From NCBI GenBank assembly GCA_050084985.1, contig JBITNC010000001.1, forward strand, positions 31,434,001 to 31,498,000: 64,000 nucleotides of DNA, in the 5' to 3' direction. The notes below the pieces were generated by a model. That model worked only from the letters and a program-made list of their open reading frames with translations, was not told the origin of the DNA and made no database searches. Made by a program: the position numbers and the translations under genes. Shown one piece after another: positions 53,601 through 64,000 of this stretch (its first letter is position 1; every line of letters begins with the position of its first letter). This DNA is from Nageia nagi. Its lineage: Eukaryota > Pinophyta.

Positions 53601-54725
53601 TCAAAAAGACTAACCTTAGCTTGTGTGCTCTTTAATTGCTCAATCAAATTGAAACCTCTAGGATCTTTTGGTAGCTCCTTCTCACAGGTAACTGGATCGA
53701 CCATCCCTCTAGCTCTCCCTCTTGTGAGTGCTGCATAAATATCTTCATGGAAAATCACATTGACATGTTGCTCTTCCTCTGTATCTTCGACCTTTATCGG
53801 ACACACATAGAATCCATATTCTATGAGCTTCTATATTCTATTCCTAAGGCTTCCACACCCATTAGTAGCATGGGCCTTAGTCTAATGATACTCGCAATAC
53901 CTATCTTCTTTATACCAAGTGGGTCTTTCTACTGTAGGATCTTCTTCACGCTTAGGTAAGGGTTGTAACAACCCTTTCGCCATAAGGTCTTTTAGGATAT
54001 ATCTCAGAGGTATGGGAAATTTCACAAATTTCCTCTCTTTTGGCTCACTTGTCTTCTCAGCCACATGGATAGTTTTCTCCTTCTTTGGTGATCACGATCT
54101 CTTATCCTTTGCTTTAGTCTTATCATCACTGCCATACTTCACAAGCCCTAGCTTCACAAGGACTTTCTCTTTCTCTAACAATTTATGTCATATCCAAAAA
54201 TGCAAGATGTGTATAATCGATGACATGTGATTGCAAGGGTAAGATAATAGCTTCTTTAAAAATATTGTTTACCTCTTTTTCCATCAATCTGGTCTTCACT
54301 TGCTGCCATGTCTTCTTAAACCTCACAATAAATTTGTCCAATTTCTCATCACTACCTTGCTTTATAGTGCATAAATATGATACCATAACCTCCTGCTTGA
54401 TGTTATGCTTGTATTGCTTAAGGAATAAACTACTAAATTCTCCAAATGATGTGATGGACCCTTCAAGTAGGTCATAAAACCATTCTTGAGACTCTCCCTC
54501 CAAGCTATGGGGAAAGAATTTGGCTTGTAATCTTTGATCTGTATCGATTTTGAGTTCGCACTCATCCTTGAATCCTTGTAGATGTCTCCTTGGATCTCCT
54601 TCACCATTGAACTTGTAGAATTTTGGCTCTTTATAATCAGATGGTGGCATGTGCCTATGAATCTCATCGCATAGGGGACTACCAAATTCAAAAGAATCAT
54701 TAGGTAGAGCTGATCCCCTTGCCAA
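53601..54725 (-). pseudogene. gag: Element I gag
   Basis: The frame opens at 54,725 (MARGSALPNDSFEFG) and runs 180 codons: EPKFYKFNGEGDPRRHLQGF, AKFFPHSLEGESQEWFYDL, ITSFGEFSSLFLKQYKHN, IKQGSDEKLDKFIVRFKKTW, a textbook Retrotrans_gag core. After a stop it continues with a basic part, ILKDLMAKGLLQPLP near 53,990, WYKEDRYCEYH near 53,890 and NGCGSLRNRI, the zinc-binding-like Cys-His segment of this group. At least three stops. Confidence 0.88.
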
Positions 54726-54970
54726 TCTATCGATTTGCCTTTACATACACTCTATAGTAGCTTGAAAGTTACTATTGTCACCCTCAGCACTATTTCACAT
54801 TCCTCCAGATCCCTCTGGATCATCATGTCTAATTTCCCCCAATAATTTATCCAAATCTCTTCTTGAAATACTACGTAAGAATAATTTAAGCTGATCCATA
54901 ATTGAAACACTCATAAAATAGATATTAGTCCTAACTAAAACCCTTAAGGTTTTAGTACAATGATGTGAAC

Positions 54971-54988
54971 TTCACGTCGGGTTCACCA
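54971..54988 (-). promoter_or_regulatory. Primer-binding site of element I
   Basis: TGGTGAACCCGACGTGAA on the minus strand, three bases inside the LTR. tRNA not identified. An identical copy is at 42,045-42,062. Confidence 0.8.
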
Positions 54989-54991
54989 AAA

Positions 54992-55908
54992 TGTTTACAA
55001 ATAAAATTGAGCATGCAAATAAATAAGTAGGTAAATATCTACAAACCTAATATATATTTGTATTTAAGCTATAGATAGCAATTTATACAAAATAATGAAA
55101 GAGAATCAATTGTAGAAATAGAACAAGTATTTTAACAAATGATAAACTTGAAATTATTTGCAAAACTTAGATTATATAGTATATCAGATATATGTATATG
55201 TAGTTAAGCATAAGATGACACCACCTATCAAGATAGAAGTTATATACCCACCTCACAGAGCATTCTTGAAATGAAGCTATTGATGAAGTCCTAGGATCCA
55301 ACGTTGTCCACACCTGAAATCATGAACCTGAAAAGTCACAAAAAAGGCCATGGGTGGTGTTCGTCACACTAGATAGGAACATCGACGGTCTGTATTCATC
55401 CACAAAGGAGTGCCAACAGCCTTCTATAGGCTATGATCCATCTCCAACAAGTTGATACCCCCACTAAAATCTTGAGATAATTGCAGTATGATACTCAGAT
55501 AAGTCTCTCAATTGTTCAGAATACTCACAAGAAGGGGATACATAAAATCCAGCTTGATAGGCGGTGTCAAGAAACACCTTACAATATGATTGCCATTATC
55601 AAGACCATATGCGGGATCATGTGTATCCTTTATATCATGGACTTACTATTAAATCCTTTATTTATATAGATAATAGATAATACAACCCATGGGTCGGCAT
55701 GCATCTGCATAAACAAGGCTAATTCATAGCATTCAAGATAACCACACTAATAAACAAGATAATTCATGCAATATTCAAGATAATCATTCATATTCAAGAC
55801 AAGCATTGATATTATCACATTAAGACATTCAAGACATATATTTAGACCAAGCATGTTTTCATTAATTTTATTGATTTAAAAACATAAATTCATTTTTATG
55901 TGTTAACA
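54992..55908 (-). repeat. Element I 5' LTR
   Basis: 917 bp; partner of 42,066-42,985. Confidence 0.92.
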
Positions 55909-57200
55909 ACTATGTCAGAGAAAATTATTGTACATATCTAAATCTTGGCCTACTATAGTCATTGGAAATGTTCCTAGCATGAGAACATTATAATTACTTA
56001 TGATGTAGCAAGAGTAATTGAATTGTCTCAAATTCTCCCTTGGATTTTATTTTCCTTTGAATTTCTCAATATGAGGTACTTTAAACTTATAACAAAATTG
56101 CTTTAGTGGAACCATGGGGTTAAGTAGTTCATTAATAATTAAATGATAAGACATCTTACTTTTTCTTTGACAATTGATATTGCGTTCCATTTATTGCAAC
56201 CTTTTCAATATGTCATCATGCATTATTGAAGGTTCTTGATTAGCCATACTTTGCACTTGATATATTAGTTGTTGATATCCTTATTACATGCTTTATCCCA
56301 AAGGTTGACTCCAAGATTGATTGGAAAAAAATGACTTTGCACCATGAAAGATTAATTAGATGGATGATATATTTGATTGATGTATCCTTGAGATTGATAT
56401 GAAGGCTAACTCAAAATATGATAAAAAGGTTTAGCTTGACTCATATGTTGATAAGATTGATTCATGATACCTTGAGGACCCACTTTATACAATATATTTT
56501 ATGTTTGATCTTGATAATTATCATTTGATAAATATGAAATGTTAGGTTTTCCAATATGAAAAACTTGTTGAGGATGAATTTTTCTTGATTTTGGATCCTT
56601 AAAGGATTAAAATTTGGATCTATCCTTAGGCCTTGTGATACAATTTTTCAAGGTGGAATCAAAGGACTAAATGGTGCAATAAGGGAACTTGAAGGTATAT
56701 AACATTTTTATTAGGAATATATGATGTAGATCTTGTATCCACATTAAATTCATATTGTGCTTGAGATATATGTTTATCAAAAAAGCTTATTGAGGGCATT
56801 GATGTGGTTAGATATTGACTTAATGGCAATGATTTCTCTAGGTTAGAGGGAAAAGGAATAGTTGTAACAATTATGGATGATGAAATAAGGGAATATTAGG
56901 CAAGTTTATCAATCACATATTGAAAAGGTAACTTACTATTTCTCAACTTCCTTAAATTGGTAAAGGTATAATCCTCTTATTCCTTATCATGAACTTGTAG
57001 GAATGATCCTAATGATGAATTGCATTTTTAATCTAATATTATTAAGACAAGCTTGATGGTAATTTTGGATCTTGATAAGAAGAGTACGAATATAATGTAG
57101 CCATAATTGGAAGAGATTAAGGATGAGGATTTTCAAAATCAATCAATGTAGGCTCCTCATGTACATGTTGGGTATCAACAATTTGAGGCTTTGGTGAAGA
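55909..57200 (-). pseudogene. gag: Element J gag N-terminal part
   Basis: Minus-strand text: IVDTQHVHEEPTLIDFENPH near 57,170; LPLSQYLTTSMPSISF; a Gln/Asn/Tyr-rich part near 56,450 (MNQSYQHMSQAKPFYH, SYQSQGYINQIYHPSN); then MANQEPSIMHDDILKRLQ near 56,250, FKVPHIEKFKGK, PRENLRQFNYSCYIIS and MLGTFPMTIVGQDLDMYNNF near 55,930. The last three are the beginning of a Retrotrans_gag core, cut by element I at 55,908. Many stops; clearly old. Confidence 0.65.
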
Positions 57201-58760
57201 TTAATATGTTTATTAGCCTTAAATAATTAAAAAAGTATTTGGATATTAGGATCACTCATAAAAAGTTCTTACAAATTAATGACATCTTGATGGGAGTGAT
57301 TAGGACCTTCTATAGAGGGATTGGTATTCAATATAGACCTAATGTTCTATGGAGAAGGTTGAGATTAAATTTTTTTATTTCCTTATTCAAATACTTTTTT
57401 TCCTTTATTTTGGGATCTTATTTCAACCAAATTTATATAAATAACATCCATTTCTCAAATAAAAAAGCAAACAAATTACTATAGTAGTGTCAATCAATGA
57501 AATAAAATAAACACACAACTTAGAATTTTGTTTTCTCTCATTTAGTGGTTGCAAAATTAATTCATAAATACCTTATATAATTATAAATAAATCATATGTG
57601 ATGATAGCCCAAAAGTGAAAAATATAGTAGTAGTGATTTATCTTATTTTAGTAGTTTCTTTGTTCAATTGGTCTCTTATATTTATTAATGTTGATTGCTT
57701 TTAATGGTAAATTAACTTCTTATTTAGTTTTCCTTAGATGAATCTATTCAAGTGTTTTGAGGTAAAGTATCAATCTCTAGGGATGTGGATCATTAAAGGT
57801 TTAATTCAAGTGGCCCACCTTGATAATGACCTCTAAGTATAGGTGGGGCCATGTGAAGAAAGGTTCATGTGCCCCAACAAAACCTAGGTTTTCTGTGTGA
57901 TTAATCTAATACTAGAAGAAAAAGATGATAATGTAGTGATATGGATGAAAGATTACTATTTTTGTAAAAAAATGTAAGTACTCCCAATAGAAATGATGAT
58001 ATTTTCAAATTTTATAATTTTTTGTTTCAAAATGAAAACCAAAAATGCACATAACAAATAATATGGATAAAAAAACACAAAAAAGAAAAATATGTAATGT
58101 AGGAAGATTGACTTAGATCCTGTGTAAAGTTAATATTGATTTAGAAGAATGATTATAAGATCTAATCCTAAATAATTTATTAAAGACCAATTAGCAGTAT
58201 CAGCAAGTAAGTTAATCAACTAGTTGGCTAGTTGATCAAAATGATACCTAGAGAACGTTAAATAAAATATGATAATTGGTAAACACAAACCTTATGATAA
58301 GGGTGCAAAAATTGTACAAAAAAATTAGTAATGGAATAATATTGCTTACTATAGACTCATATTTAACCATGAAAAATTAAAAAACCTAATTTAAAATGAT
58401 AAAAAAGATAGATAATTATTCAAATGATGAAATATCATCCTAATCAACCAATTGAGGATTCACCTACAAGAATTGATTGGCCTATAAAGTGTTGCTAAAA
58501 CTTATTAGACTTTAGAGGAATTATATATAGGTCATAAATGGTTTGATGGAAATTGGTTACTATTTGAAATTGTTATTGATCTAAAACTTGTAGGTTTTCT
58601 TCATAAATGTTGTATCTTTCAACCCTATAAAAATACGTAAATAACTCAATATCTAAATATATTTTTAAATGAGTTAGATAAGGCCAAAAATTGAAAATGA
58701 CAATAATGGAATTAGGGTTTATTAATATTCTCCCAATTTTTGTTATCTCAAGAACCAAGG
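57201..58760 (-). other. Element J leader or unassigned DNA
   Basis: Between the gag of J and its primer-like site. AT-rich, no convincing frame. The open plus-strand frame at 57,239-57,484 shows no family resemblance. Confidence 0.4.
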
Positions 58761-58779
58761 GTTCACATCATGATCACCA
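58761..58779 (-). promoter_or_regulatory. Probable primer-binding site of element J
   Basis: TGGTGATCATGATGTGAAC on the minus strand, three bases from the LTR end. It matches the primer site of element I (TGGTGAACCCGACGTGAA) with changes mostly of the CpG-decay type. Confidence 0.6.
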
Positions 58780-58782
58780 TTT

Positions 58783-59400
58783 TGCAGTACCCTATTTCCA
58801 CCTACAATGCCCTATAATAAAGATTTATAAGATACATAATAGAAATAATGATGGAGAGCTTATCTATTCTATGATACTTTCTTTTTCGATATTAAAAAAC
58901 TATATGCATAAAATATTAGTGGGGAAATTCAATCTCCAAGTCTTTGAGACCTTGGATATGAGATACTCACTAAAAGGAAATGTAATCCCCCTTGTTCATA
59001 GTCAAATGAATGATATAAAATAGCTTAATGCCTAATGCAAGATGATATGCTATGCTAAGATGCTTGATTTTTGTTTTATTTTATGAGAAAATACTATGCA
59101 TGCAAAAGATCTATGCTATAATGCTTATGCATGCTATGGATATATGATAATATTCTCATGCATGTCAAATGTCTATGCTATATTATAATGATCAACACTT
59201 AAATGTTGAAAAGGTTAATAAAAACCTAAATGATTAAAACCATATAATGATCTTAGCCTACATGAAACTATATATATACAAGAAAATGAAATCTAAGCTA
59301 CAAAAGGATATATGTTGAACTTCATAGCTCCAAATACCTCCATACACCTCTAATACTCTAAAATGTTGATGTAGTTATGCTCTAATGGTGAAAAATCTCC
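58783..59400 (-). repeat. Element J 5' LTR, matching end
   Basis: About 620 bp matching 38,839-39,465 in the same orientation. Homology stops at about 59,400, either because the LTR was truncated or because something else inserted. Confidence 0.65.
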
Positions 59401-60659
59401 CATTATAACACTACCCCACTAAGCTACACCTTAAAAAAACTTAAAAAGTTCAGACCTATTTTTTTTCTTTTTTTTTTTATATATAAATAACTCCTATGTG
59501 AGGGTCATTATCCATGAAACATATATCCCACATTGCTGATACATTTTTGTTCCTCATAATATATCTAGATATCACTATCCTCGATTAAGTACTAATGCAT
59601 GATCACCACACAAGCCCACTTCTTTGGCATGTGATTCCTCATGATGATCGTGTACTAGTTTTACTTGAGTAGCATTTACTTTGAATTTTAACTAATCTAT
59701 TATCCTATAACCATTAGGTTAGGTTTGATAGCTCATTAAATTTCTTACTAATAAACACAAATTGCCAAAATTTTTAACCTATGTTTGCTATTGTATCTTA
59801 ATCCCATAATTGCTATTTATTAACCTCTCTTTTGAATGTTCCTATATCATTTTACCAAACTTATTTACTTATTTTGTCTTACGTAATTCTTGTAAAACTT
59901 TCAACACATATGTTAAAAGTGACATGCATCATATTATCATTTATAGAACTTATGACAACAAGCATTTGATTATTTTTCTTTCTAAATCAATGTCCTAATT
60001 ATTTATCAACCCATAGTTATTAACTCTTTAATTAACTAATTTGTTTACATGCTTATCATAACCTTTAATCAACTTCTAATATTGGTTTGAGGTCTCCATT
60101 ACCTTTTATATTCCTTCTAGGGTTTTAGCTTATTGGTTGAGTTTCTTTATAGGTGCATTCTTTTAGAATTATACTCTGAGTATGGGGTAATACTCTAGCA
60201 TTCTTTATTCTTCCATTTCTTTCAATAAATCCTTCCTAGCTCCCATTTCCTCTTTCCTTTTCATATGTATTTAGCCTTTTGTTAATATTATGTCAAGTCT
60301 AAAGAGTTTTGGGTGTTATCAATATTTGGGTATTGTTTATATAAGTGTTAACCTTAGGTTATTTTCTCCAAAAGGTCTAGTTACTATCTAGTGGGTGTTG
60401 TGGTAATCCCAAGAACTATGTGCATAGAAGAGTCATCATTCATGAAAATTTTATCTAATTCATGATCAGAGACAAATGTACCATATTCGAGCAATATTAT
60501 AAAGGGAAGTAAGTATCTGTACAAACTCTATGAGTTGTTGTAAATATAAATTTTGAGAGTTGTAAATACAACTTTGGGTTATGTCTAGATTACTAGTGAG
60601 TAATATAATAGAGCCCTCCATTTTTCAAAAGGAAGTCTCGATTGAGCACCAAATATTAG
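59401..60659. other. Unassigned DNA
   Basis: AT-rich. A polypurine-like AGTGGGGTAG on the minus strand near 59,412 suggests another LTR boundary, but no partner was found. Upstream end of the element N LTR may fall in here. Confidence 0.35.
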
Positions 60660-61010
60660 TGGGAGATATATCAAGAAGATGAAATAGAACTCATCAATTT
60701 TTAGTAGTGATGTCACCATTTTTGTAGAAAACTAGCAGGTCCTAGTACAGGTAATGGTGGGTGATGTTTCATGATGATAATCAATAGAACCCACCAATTT
60801 TGAGCAAAGACATCAAAACCTTTGGCTAAAATTAGCGAGCCTTAGCATAAGCAATGGTGGGAAGTACTACATCTAATAGGCACTATTCATATATAGTGAG
60901 AGATAATACATGAAGACAATGTAACAAAGCCCACCAATTTTAAATGATGATGTCACACCTTTTGCCCAAAATCCCTAGGTACTAAGGGCCTATCGAAGAA
61001 TCGATAAATC
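60660..61010 (+). repeat. Degenerate tandem repeat, probably in element N U3
   Basis: Three units of 110-140 bp starting near 60,670, 60,785 and 60,920. Shared words: AATAGAACCCACCAATTTT, GATGTCAC, CTTTTG-C-AAAAT, and TAGCAT-AGCAATGGTGGG. The GATGTCAC words and unit size recall the U3 array of element D, but the rest of the unit is different. Confidence 0.55.
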
Positions 61011-61829
61011 CTACCAAGGAGAAATAGAGCCATCAGAATGGGTAGGAAGTAACACCTTGGTCCATTTGATCTTAAGTGTTTAACCCTTGAGGATCTATCA
61101 ATGTGTTGACTATAACTCATTTCCACATGATAGTAGAAGTTTCTTCTTAGACTTCAATGATATCCTATTCATTACTCCCATTATTCCATGTAACCAGAAA
61201 TATAGTGTTGATCATTAATGGTAGCAGAGAAGTAGATAGTTACTGATAGAGCATAATGTCAAATTGTACCCATCAAGTTACATACAAGTGCATCCTTAAT
61301 AAGCTATAGAATAAGGAGAAATAAATCAACAACAAATCTATAAAATTATGACTCAATCAATATAATGGATCAAAAATTTCAAATTCCTAGACTATGATGC
61401 TGATTGGTACTTGGTTATTGTGTAATTTAACATAATTGTAATATTAATTGTAAGTAGTTTTTCTTACTATTTTCAATCAAAAGGAGTATTTATATATATT
61501 AATGATATATAGATACCCAATTAGGCATGTAAATATATAAATAATGGATTGTTATAAGTCCAAAAGATCAAATATTTTGGCAAATTTTTCTCAATTCTAT
61601 GAGATACTTTTATATATGATAATGTAGATTGATAATGCTTTGCTTTTTATGACAAGTGGTTGTTTGTCACATTTTGTGAATGTTATGTATGAAATGATAT
61701 CTTAGGTTATGGATATGATGATTATGAGACCCCAAGGGTAAGATAGTTTGATATTCTTAATCTTGGTTATGGATTGTTGCCTATGTTGCAATGCCCAAGC
61801 TATATAGTTCTTGTTTACCTTTAGTTTAA

Positions 61830-62049
61830 TGTGTTCATATCTTTCCTATTACTCTTTACCTTTTTATCTCTTTCTTATTACTTTTAACCTTCATAGTAGA
61901 TGGGTACTAGCCTATGACTAAGAGATTGAGTAGAAACCCAAGATGAACACATCCATACCACCATTCTGCACTTTTAAGGAACCTACTATTGCAAGAAATG
62001 GAGAACTCAACTAGACCAAACTCTTGAGGTTACATTATACCAATCAATA
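61830..62049 (+). repeat. Element N 5' LTR, terminal part
   Basis: TATCTTTCCTATTACTCTTT near 61,838 with a second similar unit matches the pyrimidine-rich repeats near the end of the D LTR (read in element sense). The end ACCAATCAATA at 62,049 corresponds to CTCAATCAACA of D. Start of this LTR is not located. Confidence 0.6.
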
Positions 62050-62066
62050 GTAGAAAAGTCTATTTT

Positions 62067-62085
62067 TGGCATGCCTAATGGTACC
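62067..62085 (+). promoter_or_regulatory. Primer-binding site of element N
   Basis: TGGCATGCCTAATGGTACC matches TGGCACGCCCGGTGGGACA of element D with changes mainly at CpG positions; both are preceded by a run of T. Confidence 0.6.
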
Positions 62086-62419
62086 CTAGCTAAATTCCAT
62101 ACTTAAAAGGTGTAAATAGGCTAGATAGCTATGTTTGGTAAGCTATCAACTAGATCCTTCAAAGAATAAAAGGCTTTCATTACCTTATTAGTGATTCTAC
62201 TATCAACCAATCAATATTTTGAACCACGGTACCTCCAAAATGCAAACTTACTAGAAGTTGTGCCATAAATTCCCTTACATAGCCTAGATTTCAAGAGCTA
62301 TCAGTTCCTTATAGAAGAACTAGGCAAAAGATTTCTCAAAATGTATCCCCTAAAATCCCCCTAAGGGTTATCCCATTATTAGTTGTATTTCACTTTAACC
62401 TAGGAAATACTTCACCTAA

Positions 62420-63345
62420 TTCAACCACTCTAGGAATGGCTCAACCAGCTAATTTTCTTGCTTGGAATAATGGTCATCCTTTGGTAATTGCTACTAATTC
62501 ACCAGCTATTCCTTAAGTAGCTTTCAAATTTTTATCCAAATATATGGATCTGGTAAAACACCATATGAACATTATCAAGATGTCTCTATGTTGGCTTCAA
62601 GCTTTTATATCAATGATGAAATGGTGATGACTAGATTATTGTCATAATATTTTGAAGGTAAAGTAGGTGAATGGTTTAGAAATCTCTCCCCTAAATCTAT
62701 AAATACATGGGGTGAGTTATGTCAAGCTTTAATCAAGAGATTTACTATAGATAGTGATGATAGTACCTTCCTGAGCCTTATAGTATGTATCAAAAGACAT
62801 CCTTATGAGTCTATTGATGATTTCAATATCAAATTTCAAAAAATATTATAGGAAAGCTTTTCTCCCAAATCTTAATATGCTTATTGTTATATTAGGGGAT
62901 ACTTTCATAGCTATTTACTAGAATGCTAAAACCTTTGAACATATTTTGGTGTCTTCTAGGAAGATGCAACCAAGGATCACTATGCCCTTATTTCCTAATA
63001 TAACTCTCAAATAAGCTCTACAAATTGCTCATCCTAGAATCTTAGCCTTACCACCTCCTCCTAAATCAATTATTTAGAATCAAATACTAGCACTACCTAC
63101 ACCTCCATCTACTAGTATAAGTGTTGATTCTAAATATCAAGAAGAGGAAAGAATAAGGTAATTAGAGGTAACTATTAGGAACCTTACCAATAAGCTCACT
63201 TTGTAAGAAAGATAGAATCAAGGTTTCAACTATAGAAGATATGATAATCAATATCAACCTAGATTCCAACCAAATACTAACCAAGCAAAAGAACAAAGTG
63301 TCCCAAAAGTAATTAATAATTGTGTTACTATTGAGCATGCGTGAT
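62420..63345 (+). pseudogene. gag: Element N gag, relic relative of element D
   Basis: From 62,553 the frame reads TPYEHYQDVSMLASSFYIND, VMTRLLS, YFEGKVGEWFRNLSPKSINT, WGELCQALIKRFT, then SIDDFNIKFQKIL. This aligns word for word with D Gag (TAYEHCVDVAGLAKI, VMVRLLAQSFKGKVLDWYRG, STWAQLAEPFI, IPDFNIRFQKTW). N extends further: near 63,140-63,335 a Glu/Arg/Asn/Gln-rich C-terminal part (LEVTIRNLTNKLTL, YQPRFQPNTNQAKEQ) that D lacks. Stops at several codons. It shows that the D family once had a longer gag. Confidence 0.78.
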
Positions 63346-63690
63346 TGTCATTGTTGTCAACACGTGGTTTTGGTAAAGACCGGGTTCCGGAGGTGATGAG
63401 GTCCACAAGGAGAATTGAAAAGCTGGGGTTAGTAAATAAAGCATTTCAGAAGAGATGACATCAGGAATTTCGGGCCTTAACCCAAAACTAGAGCTTGGAA
63501 GTGATGAGGTTAGCAAGGAGCGATCAAATGGCTAGCACCAGTGAGTAAAACATTCCAGAGGGAAGAGATGATGTCACAGGAAGAATGATGTTCACATTTT
63601 TGAATGAAACTAGGCTCCAAAGATGATGAGGTCAGCAAGGGGTGATTAAAAAGGCTGGAGTTAGTAGATTAAGCATTTCAGAATGAAATG
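63345..63690 (+). repeat. LTR fragment of the element D family
   Basis: Matches the U3 array of D in reverse complement: TTTTGGTAAAGACCGGGTTCC at 63,370 corresponds to 19,650-19,670, and AAAACATTCCAGAGGGAAG and GATGTCACAGGA at 63,550-63,580 correspond to 19,430-19,460. Order is preserved over about 340 bp. Many D CCGG and CpG sites read CCAG, TG or CA here. The first 160 bp of the D LTR are absent at the left junction. Confidence 0.8.
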
Positions 63691-63794
63691 ATAAAAGCTC
63701 AGTTGTAAAAAAATTGGGTGTTATGAACAAAGTTCCCAAAATAGCATAAAATCACCAAAGAGAGAGCTCAATGCATTGAATAAGAGATAAAATC

Positions 63795-63861
63795 TGTAAT
63801 AAGCCACTTCGAGGGGGCAACCTCCTTTGTAATAAGCCACTTCGAGGGGGCAACCTCCTTT
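63795..63861 (+). repeat. 33-bp tandem duplication
   Basis: Two identical copies of a unit starting TGTAATAAGCCACTTCGAGG, then a shared T. Confidence 0.95.
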
Positions 63862-63915
63862 ACATCACATCAATTACACAACAATAGACATCTTCAAATG
63901 ATAATACCTCCTTAG

Positions 63916-63923
63916 TATATATA
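63916..63923 (+). promoter_or_regulatory. Possible TATA box of the D-family LTR fragment
   Basis: TATATATA followed by GGAGTC, downstream of the U3-like repeats as in element D. Confidence 0.4.
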
Positions 63924-64000
63924 GGAGTCTAAGGGGTGCCACTACAATGAAAGGACACTAGCCCGACATAACAATAATAATGTAAGGAAATAATAATAAC

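Larger units (their letters stand above)
42066..55908 (-). mobile_element. Element I: Tat-lineage Ty3/gypsy retrotransposon
   Basis: LTRs 42,066-42,985 (920 bp) and 54,992-55,908 (917 bp) both read TGTTTACAAATAAAATTGAG at the low end and TGTGTTAACA at the high end; about 5% differ over the first 220 bp by eye. Minus-strand order is LTR, primer site, gag, protease, RT, RNase H, second RNase H, integrase, repeat-rich 3' region, polypurine tract, LTR. Without element K it is about 8.7 kb. The second RNase H after the first marks the Tat branch. No clean TSD: the high flank is ACTAT, the low flank is the duplicated leader. Coding is broken by stops. Confidence 0.9.

Noticed and set aside
51484-54477. 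Plus-strand frames at 51,484, 51,699, 53,390, 53,747, 53,919 and 54,220
   Set aside because: All are antisense shadows of the element I polyprotein on the minus strand.
57239-57484. 81-codon plus frame
   Set aside because: Single isolated frame in AT-rich DNA, ending in homopolymer-like codons; no domain.

Overview
This window is plant nuclear DNA made almost entirely of LTR retrotransposons inserted into one another. I find no host protein gene, tRNA, rRNA or CRISPR array. The evidence for a plant is primer-binding sites of the initiator-Met type (TGGTATCAGAGC), a Ty3/gypsy chromovirus with a chromodomain, a Tat-lineage gypsy element with a second RNase H, and a Ty1/copia element. The AT-rich sequence, loss of CpG and survival of very old nested copies suggest a large, slowly purged genome such as a gymnosperm's. 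That is inference; no single feature proves it.

Left half (1-33,010) is a five-level nest, resolved from LTR pairs and target-site duplications (TSDs). Element E (gypsy, minus strand, 31,322-33,010 and continuing off the left edge) was cut in its RNase H by element A (gypsy, plus; 1-5,425 plus 30,947-31,321). A's 3' LTR was split by element C, a chromovirus with unusually long LTRs of 4.2-5.0 kb (5,426-30,941, TSD ATTGG). C's 5' LTR received element B (9,902-15,125), a relative of A and E that lost its RT. C's gag received element F (16,726-23,810, TSD ATCAA), a small gag-only element. F's gag frame received element D (18,004-22,742, TSD GTTAC), a 4.7-kb element with 1,832-bp LTRs that differ at only three positions by eye. 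D encodes only gag and resembles the described non-autonomous TR-GAG class.

Middle (33,011-38,838): mostly unrecognised AT-rich DNA, a possible copia gag scrap, an LTR with TATA box on the minus strand ending at 36,228 (element G), and unidentified minus-strand frames behind it.

Right half (38,839-59,400): element J (gypsy, minus) is split in gag by element I, a Tat-lineage gypsy element (42,066-55,908, minus) with two RNase H domains. I's integrase is in turn split by copia element K (44,350-49,491, plus, TSD CTATC), which has matched 566-bp LTRs. A 43-bp copy of I's primer-binding leader lies outside its 3' LTR and is unexplained.

Right end (60,660-64,000): a decayed plus-strand relative of D (element N: LTR end, primer site, gag) and a separate D-like LTR fragment. 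Insertion order inferred from LTR divergence agrees with the nesting: C is oldest, B and F intermediate, I about 5%, K about 3.5%, D nearly zero. All divergence figures are counts by eye. Apart from D's gag, every coding region here is broken by stops, frameshifts or insertions, so these are relics and not working genes.
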